A stretch of 64,000 nt of DNA from Symbiodinium natans (taxonomy: Eukaryota > Sar > Dinophyceae > Suessiales > Symbiodiniaceae): positions 496,317-560,316 of the forward strand of contig CAJNDS010002205.1 of the NCBI GenBank assembly GCA_905221605.1, written 5' to 3'. The notes under the pieces were generated by a model. The model did no database searches. It saw only the letters and a list, made by a program, of their open reading frames with translations, and was not told where the DNA came from. The position numbers and the translations under genes were made by a program. Positions 58,887 through 64,000 of the stretch are shown here, in pieces (positions within the stretch are counted from its first letter, which is position 1; the number at the start of each line of letters is the position of its first letter).

Positions 58887-58887
58887 A
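58820..58887. repeat. (CATATA)n microsatellite
   Basis: An AT run passing into about nine ACATAT units. Tyr/Ile and Tyr/Met frames across it are artefacts. Confidence 0.9.
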
Positions 58888-58945
58888 AATGCTTGGGTCT
58901 CGGGCCCCTCCTGAGTCCTCGCCTCGTTCCTTGGCATCTCTTCAG

Positions 58946-59003
58946 GACCGTTTCCCCTCTGCCGTACGTGGCGGAGCGTACCGCCTCAGAGGAGCCCCTG
59001 CAG
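58946..59003 (+). CDS. Predicted exon
   Basis: Acceptor TCTTCAG, donor CAG/GTGCAC. Encodes TVSPLPYVAERTASEEPLQ after one leading base. Confidence 0.5.
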
Positions 59004-59477
59004 GTGCACCCCTCCCCTCTCCCTACAGGCCCTAAAGCCTTAAAGCCCTAAAGCCCTAAAACCCTAAACCCTAAACCCTAAAACCCTAAACCCTAAACCC
59101 CAACCTCTGTAGAACTTTGAAAGGTTAGGGCATCAACTCTGCTAAGGGTTGATGGTCGTACCGGTGGGGTTTGAGTTTAGGGTCTAGAGGGTATAACTCT
59201 AGGGTTTAGGATTTAGGGTTGTCGCACCGTCAATCCGTGAACTCAAGCCCTAATGCCTATGCTTATGCTCACTGGTTCTGAGTGAGGAGTTAGGTCATAA
59301 GCTGCGCCTGCCATCCAGGCAGACAACCTTCCGGCGTCTTTGTCCGCGCAGCAGGCCCCAAGCGAGCTTCAGAAGAGTTTAGGGTTTGGGGGTTGAAGGG
59401 TCATCCCCCGATACTCGATCAGCAGTTTAGAGGCTGGCATGCCCATCTCAGGTTCCTACACACCCTAAGAACTTAAG

Positions 59478-59550
59478 AGCCCTTTGTGAGGAAGTTCTCC
59501 GCAAGCTGTACTCGCGCGACATCATGGACGACCGTTTCGCGCCTCTGCAG
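59478..59550 (+). CDS. Predicted exon
   Basis: Acceptor AACTTAAG, donor CAG/GTCAAAAG. After one leading base: ALCEEVLRKLYSRDIMDDRF then APLQ, one of the most protein-like islands. Confidence 0.55.
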
Positions 59551-60658
59551 GTCAAAAGGGCTGTGGGGCTCTTTTCTCGGACTTGCGGGCTTATCGTCCT
59601 CTTTTTCAAAGGGCAAAAAAGGGGACCTGTTTAAGTTTCCAGGCCTTGTATCGTTCACTCCTAAGGAGTGCTCCCAAAATTTTCGTCTGCCTAATCCGGG
59701 TTGCTGAACATCGTCATATATGTCGGGGGGGGGGGGGGGGAGGGGCCACGTATACGTGATACCTACATGCAATGGGTGTGGATATAGCGCAACATAGCTC
59801 AAATAGTAGAACAGAATATAAGATACCACAAGCCCTAAATCCTAAACCCTAAACCCTAAACTCTAATCCCCATGTATTATACCAATTAAAGACCCGAGTG
59901 TTCAAGTGCTGAGGTGCTCCACTGGCCCAGGTTGGCACAGCAGCGCCTTGGAAGAACTGGGTGCGCTAGGGGAGCCCTATAAGCCCTAAAGCCTTAAGCC
60001 CTTGGGGTTTAGGGTTTGGGGTTTGGGGTTTAGGGTTGAGGGTTTAGGGTTTAGGGGGAACCCTGAAGCCGAAGCCCTAAACCCCTAAACCCACCCGAAG
60101 AGTTTGCATTTCAGGATTCGAGACTGACATGCGCATAAGCGCAGGAACAGGAGCTCTCCCGGGACGTTAACGCTGTGAGCTCCCTGGTGCCCAGTAGTAC
60201 TCCTATTCACGGTTGCCAGAATTTTAAGGCTTAGGGTTTAGGGACGACCCCACCTGAACGACTCAAATCAGGTCCTTCTCTCGCTGTGGGTAGACAAGGG
60301 TCCCATGAGGTCAGCTTCCCGTCTAGACCCCATGTTTTTCACCAACAAGGGCACCCTCTTCTGCATTTAGGCCTTGAAAATGATCTTTGCCTTCATGGCC
60401 CTCTAGCAGACTCGAGTTGCGGGTCCCTTCCCCACCCTTGCTGGTTCTTTTCGGACCCTTTCTTCCGAAGCTGTGTTTTGAGCCGCTGATACGGAGTTCC
60501 ACTTTCAAATCGCTGCAGTTCTTTTCTTGCTCCTTTTGCTTGTCCTATCCAGCCTCTTTCCTAATCCCATCGTGGCCTTTCTTCATTCCTTCCAAGCCAC
60601 AAAACCAAAGAAAAGGGAAGTCCATGGGCCCCTTAGAAGAGCACGCCCTGCCCCCCAG

Positions 60659-60749
60659 GTACCAGAAGTTCCAAGCTTTCCTAGCGTCGCTCGGTCGCGG
60701 TCTTCATGCGAGATGGGCCACAGGGCTTGTGGATCTGGGGATGAGGTGA
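60659..60749 (+). CDS. Predicted terminal exon
   Basis: Acceptor CCCCCCAG. The frame YQKFQAFLASLGRGLHARWA then TGLVDLGMR ends at TGA. A second frame (VPEVPSFPSVARSRSS) with a GTGATA donor is also open. Confidence 0.4.
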
Positions 60750-60929
60750 TATGAACCACGCGGCTGAGTACGCAGACTAGACAATCTCATACAATCTCAA
60801 ACACATGATCCCCTACAATTCCTGCGCAAGCTCCATATTGCAACGCTACCCAGACTACCTAATCCTCTCCGTCGTGCTATTTCGGCCTTCCCAACATTAG
60901 GGTGCCCTGTTTCGGAAGCTCCTGATATC

Positions 60930-61200
60930 AGTAAGGCCACGGTTCGTGTAGGTTCGTTTCGGTTTCCGCTACATACTCTGGAACGGTTCCGGTTCATGCG
61001 GTTCGCTGCGGCTTGCGGTTCGGTTCGGTTCGGGAGGGCTGCTGGTTTGGCTGGAGGGGTTAAGGCCTTGGCTTGAGGTTCGGTTCCATGGCGGTTCGTG
61101 TTTGTCGCGGTTTCGGCGGTTCACGGTTCACACGGTTCCTTTGCGCGTGCGGTTCATGGCGGTTCGGTTCCGGTTTGCGGTTCGGTTCGCGGCTTTCCTG
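60930..61200. repeat. GGTTCG-rich imperfect repeat
   Basis: Over twenty CGGTTC/GGTTCG units with irregular spacing; no gene. Confidence 0.75.
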
Positions 61201-61436
61201 TGATACAGATATTGTATGTGGGTAATTACACATGTGGTACTGTACCCCTATTTGGTGAGATACGCTACGGCTGCACGACTGTTCTTGTGAATTAGGCGCT
61301 GCGTTGCGTTTTTTCTATTAACGAGGCGGGTCGAGTGCGAAGGTCGATTGTCCCCTTGTGATCTTTTCGGGATGATTAGGTTTAGGGTGTAGGAGGAGTA
61401 CGTCTAAGAATCTAGAACGCTTCTAACAGACCCGAA

Positions 61437-61551
61437 ACCCTAAACTCTGAACCCTAAACCCTAAACCCTAAACCCTAAACCCTAAACCCTAAACCCTAAA
61501 CCCTAAACCCTAAACCCTAAACCCTAAACCCTAAACCCTAAACCCTAAGCC
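61437..61551. repeat. Interstitial CCCTAAA array
   Basis: About 15 near-perfect units before the exon at 61,581. Confidence 0.95.
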
Positions 61552-61580
61552 GCGGTGAGTTTAGCCCCTGCAACCCTCAG

Positions 61581-61681
61581 ACTGAGGTTGGTGCTCGTCC
61601 CCTGGCTGTCGCCGCTACCCCCGGGCCCCGCCAAAGGCGCACGAGAGGTGGTGGAGGCGCCCTCAGTGGGCCCAAACGGGG
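61581..61681 (+). CDS. Predicted exon
   Basis: Acceptor ACCCTCAG, donor GTTTGGGG. Phase 0 gives TEVGARPLAVAATPGPRQRR then TRGGGGALSGPKR; a second frame (LRLVLVPWLSPLPPGPAKGA) is also open. Confidence 0.4.
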
Positions 61682-61798
61682 GTTTGGGGTTTAGGGTTTA
61701 GGGTTTAGGGTTTCGGGTTTAGGGTTTAGGGTTTGGGGTTCAGGGTTTAGGGTTTAGGGTTCAGGGTTTAGGGTTTAGGGTTTAGGGTTGAACTGCAG

Positions 61799-61865
61799 CG
61801 CTATACAGCTGCACAACTTCGCGAGATTTTCATGCAAGGCCATGCCTTCCAAGGGGGCGCCTTTG
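61799..61865 (+). CDS. Predicted exon
   Basis: Acceptor ACTGCAG, donor G/GTAGTTGC. Encodes RYTAAQLREIFMQGHAFQGG AF in phase 0 and joins the next exon in frame. Confidence 0.55.
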
Positions 61866-61958
61866 GTAGTTGCTCCCTTGAGAGAACCGACCCTAAACCC
61901 TAAACCCTAAACCCTAAACCGCCGCTTAGTCGGCTCCCTCTTCAACAGAATCTTGCAG

Positions 61959-62020
61959 GATGCCGTGCCAAGTGTCTCGCCTGCATTGGGCGCCTGGCCT
62001 TGCTGAAATTGGCACCCTAG
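61959..62020 (+). CDS. Predicted terminal exon
   Basis: Acceptor CTTGCAG. Two leading bases complete Gly from the previous exon, then CRAKCLACIGRLALLKLAP and TAG. The C-x3-C-x2-C cluster may bind metal. Confidence 0.45.
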
Positions 62021-62109
62021 GATGCACAGGCGCGGCATGCGGCATCTTGCAGGTTCTTGCCAATCCTTGAGACATCTTAGAGCTTCAAGGTAAGTGCCAA
62101 CCCCTTAAC

Positions 62110-62186
62110 TTGGGATGTTCCCCCATATACTAGCAATCCTTAGCAGGGATATGAACAGGGGGGTACCATAATCCCTATTTCCCAGC
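62110..62186. mobile_element. MITE, TGGGATGTTCCCCC family, truncated
   Basis: TTGGGATGTTCCCCCATATA, then AGCAATCCTTAGCAGGGAT; the right arm is reduced to ATAATCCCTATTTCCCA. Confidence 0.45.
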
Positions 62187-62545
62187 CTCAACCCAAGACC
62201 ACTGCGGCCCAGTCGAGTTCGATCCACTTGTGCTTCAGTGGCCTGGGGGTGGATACCGCCCCTTGGCTGCTCTCTGGCGCCTCTTGGTTGACTTGCTGGA
62301 GATGAGTAGGGAATGAGGGAGTTTGGTGCCCTGTATAGCGCCTGGAAGGATTCTATAGGGCTTCATGTGATGCCTCATTCCCCAAGAACTAACAAACTCA
62401 ACAACACAGCTTGGGGTTCAGTCGTCTAGGTTTTGGGCAGACCTCCACCCTCAACCCCTAAAGCCCAAAAACCCTAACTTTGGGACAGCCCCATAGTACC
62501 CCCTAAAGCCCAAAAACCCCTAAGTTTGGGACAGCCGCGCACAAG

Positions 62546-62637
62546 TCGCCTCCTTGCGAGGTGTTGGGCGGAGCTTCACTCGCGCCACCTACGAGTTGAC
62601 CGAGGCACGAAGCAGGAGCAACAACTCTGACCCCTGG
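62546..62637 (+). CDS. Predicted exon
   Basis: After GCACAAG the frame reads ASLRGVGRSFTRATYELTEA then RSRSNNSDPW, ending at GTTTGTTTAGGG. Confidence 0.4.
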
Positions 62638-63051
62638 GTTTGTTTAGGGTTTAGGGTTTAGGGTTTAGGGTTTAGGATTTAGGGTTTAGGGGTACTAACG
62701 GTTTTGTCTGGGCAGTACGGGGATGCTATCGGGTAAAGTGTTTTAGGGTTTAGAGTTTAGGGGTACTGAGGGCGTTTATAGGGGCTTTATAGGGCGCAGT
62801 CTTCAAAATTTTCTAAATGTCGAGGCGATTCCCCCACTCACCAGGTTGCAAGTTGCTGGTTCTGAGTTCAATTAGGGCTCAGGGTTTAGGATTTAGGGTT
62901 CAGGGTTTAGGGTTTAGGGCCCTTGAAAGAGAATGAATTCCCATCATCGGCTATGATGTTAAGGGTTCAGGGTCAGGGTTGAGGTTGAACCTTAGCAGAC
63001 AAAATACACTACCCTCGAACACCCGCTATAACATGAAGCCTACCCCACCAG

Positions 63052-63118
63052 GGGCCGGAGCTCAACGTGGCGTTGGTGGGTCATGGCGCCATGATGGTGG
63101 ACTGCCTTATCAGTCGAC
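63052..63118 (+). CDS. Predicted exon
   Basis: Acceptor CCCACCAG, donor C/GTCCCTT. Encodes GPELNVALVGHGAMMVDCLI SR in phase 0. Clearly protein-like. Confidence 0.55.
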
Positions 63119-63590
63119 GTCCCTTTACGACTTGAGGGTCGTTGCCTTTGGTTTATAGCAGCCCTAAGAAGTACCCTGAACATCCCCCTTTAGGGTTTAG
63201 GGTTTAGGGTTTAGGGTTTAGGGTTTAGGGTTTAGGACGAGGGGTTTAGGGTTTAGGGTTTAGGGCGCACGAAAACCGTAAGCCTGAAGCTCCCTAAGCT
63301 GTAAGCCCGAAACTGCTTCCGCTTGATGCTCCCTACAAGCCTTGTTTTGAGCTCCCTCAACCCTCAAACCCTCAGCTGTGTCGCGCTGCCAACTCTAGGA
63401 TCCCCTCCCCTGCTTTTGCAGACCCCCAAAAGTACGATAAGGACCAGGGTTTTGGGGGTTATTATAGCATATTCATATAGGGGACCATGAGGGAATACTA
63501 TCAGTACTTATTCCGACCCTTGTATTAGCCCCCCCAGGTACCCGCCGGCCCTTAAGAACTGGGCTTAGGGTTTTAGGGGCGCGTCCCTAG

Positions 63591-63684
63591 AACCGCAAAC
63601 CGAGACCGCCGAGGCTGAGGACTGCCTTGAGGGGGGCGCGTCGCCCCTGAACAACGAGGCCACCGACTTTCCTGAAGGGGGGGG
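63591..63684 (+). CDS. Predicted exon, acidic
   Basis: Acceptor TCCCTAG, end near GGGGG/GTTTGGGG. Encodes PQTETAEAEDCLEGGASPLN then NEATDFPEGG. Confidence 0.45.
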
Positions 63685-63756
63685 GGGGGTTTGGGGGTTC
63701 AGGGGGTCAGGTCGGCGCTTGGGGGTTTATGAAAGGCACACCCTTGATACGGACCC

Positions 63757-63800
63757 AAATAGTAGGATTCCTTTGTCATAAGGACCCCTATAAGGTACCC
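63757..63800. repeat. Dispersed repeat, copy 2
   Basis: AAATAGTAGGATTCCTTTGT followed by CATAAGGACCCCTATAAGG; relative of 31,545-31,589. Confidence 0.5.
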
Positions 63801-64000
63801 CCACTTTTCCGACCCGTAGAGCCTTAGATTGCTCTCAGATCCCCCCAAAATGCCGCCCCGCATGTTCCAAGTTCCCTCTCCCCCTAAAGGCCCCAACCAG
63901 CGAAAGAAGCTTAGGGCTTTGCCCAGCTCAAGCCTGAGTTTTCCCTAAGCTCCCCTATTGCCCCCTCTGTAAACCTACGTAAACCCTATGTAAACCTTAT

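Noticed and set aside
58564-59051. Tyr/Met and Tyr/Thr repeat proteins
   Set aside because: Translations of the CATATA microsatellite.
13100-63300. True chromosome end
   Set aside because: TTTAGGG blocks occur in both orientations, are short and are interspersed with unique coding islands throughout, so they are interstitial.
1-64000. tRNA or rRNA genes
   Set aside because: No conserved tRNA arm patterns or rRNA core sequences were seen on reading.

Overview
The window joins two very different DNAs. Positions 1 to about 12,240 are AT-rich and densely packed with 17 short intronless genes. They include a jelly-roll-type major capsid protein, a minor capsid/penton-like protein, a packaging ATPase, a class 3 lipase-like protein, two GIY-YIG endonucleases and a fibre with an S74 chaperone domain. 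This set matches polinton-like viruses (PLVs, the virophage/adintovirus relatives that integrate into protist genomes). The left end of the element, and any polymerase, integrase or protease, lies outside the window. Many virus gene boundaries carry short perfect palindromes of the TAATAATA type, and one 280-base gap holds several hairpins.

From about 12,240 to 64,000 the DNA is host-like, higher in GC and saturated with interstitial TTTAGGG/CCCTAAA repeats and variants (TTTAGGGG, TTTTAGGG, TTTTAAGG). TTTAGGG is the plant, algal and dinoflagellate telomere unit. Other clues favour a dinoflagellate: GC-AG introns, exons all on one strand, a decayed mitochondrial cytochrome b copy of alveolate type (33,949-34,560), a Merlin/IS1595-like transposon, and an ShKT-like cysteine-rich protein. 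The species call is inference.

The main result is that the repeat sea is not empty. About 50 short coding islands (24-150 bases) sit on the plus strand, usually starting after AG and ending at GT or GC. They are separated by introns that tend to begin with TTTAGGG arms and end with CCCTAAA arms. The best-supported gene (36,551-43,509) has nine exons whose phases all agree; it encodes two diverged copies of one domain (YPMDxRAFG ... FRPxREGExDYSAL), and seven of its eight introns use a GC donor. Other islands encode coiled-coil or basic helical segments (13-30 kb) and further unrecognised proteins (44-64 kb).

Inside the coiled-coil region lies a two-gene mobile element (about 19.65-23.6 kb): an SF3-helicase-like P-loop protein with a 184-base GT-AG intron, and an IS1595/Merlin-type DDE transposase with an 89-base GC-AG intron. 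It is followed by an array of nine long hairpins (23,789-24,631). Several MITE-like inverted-repeat families are scattered through the introns; one has termini that read straight into TTTAGGG/CCCTAAA.
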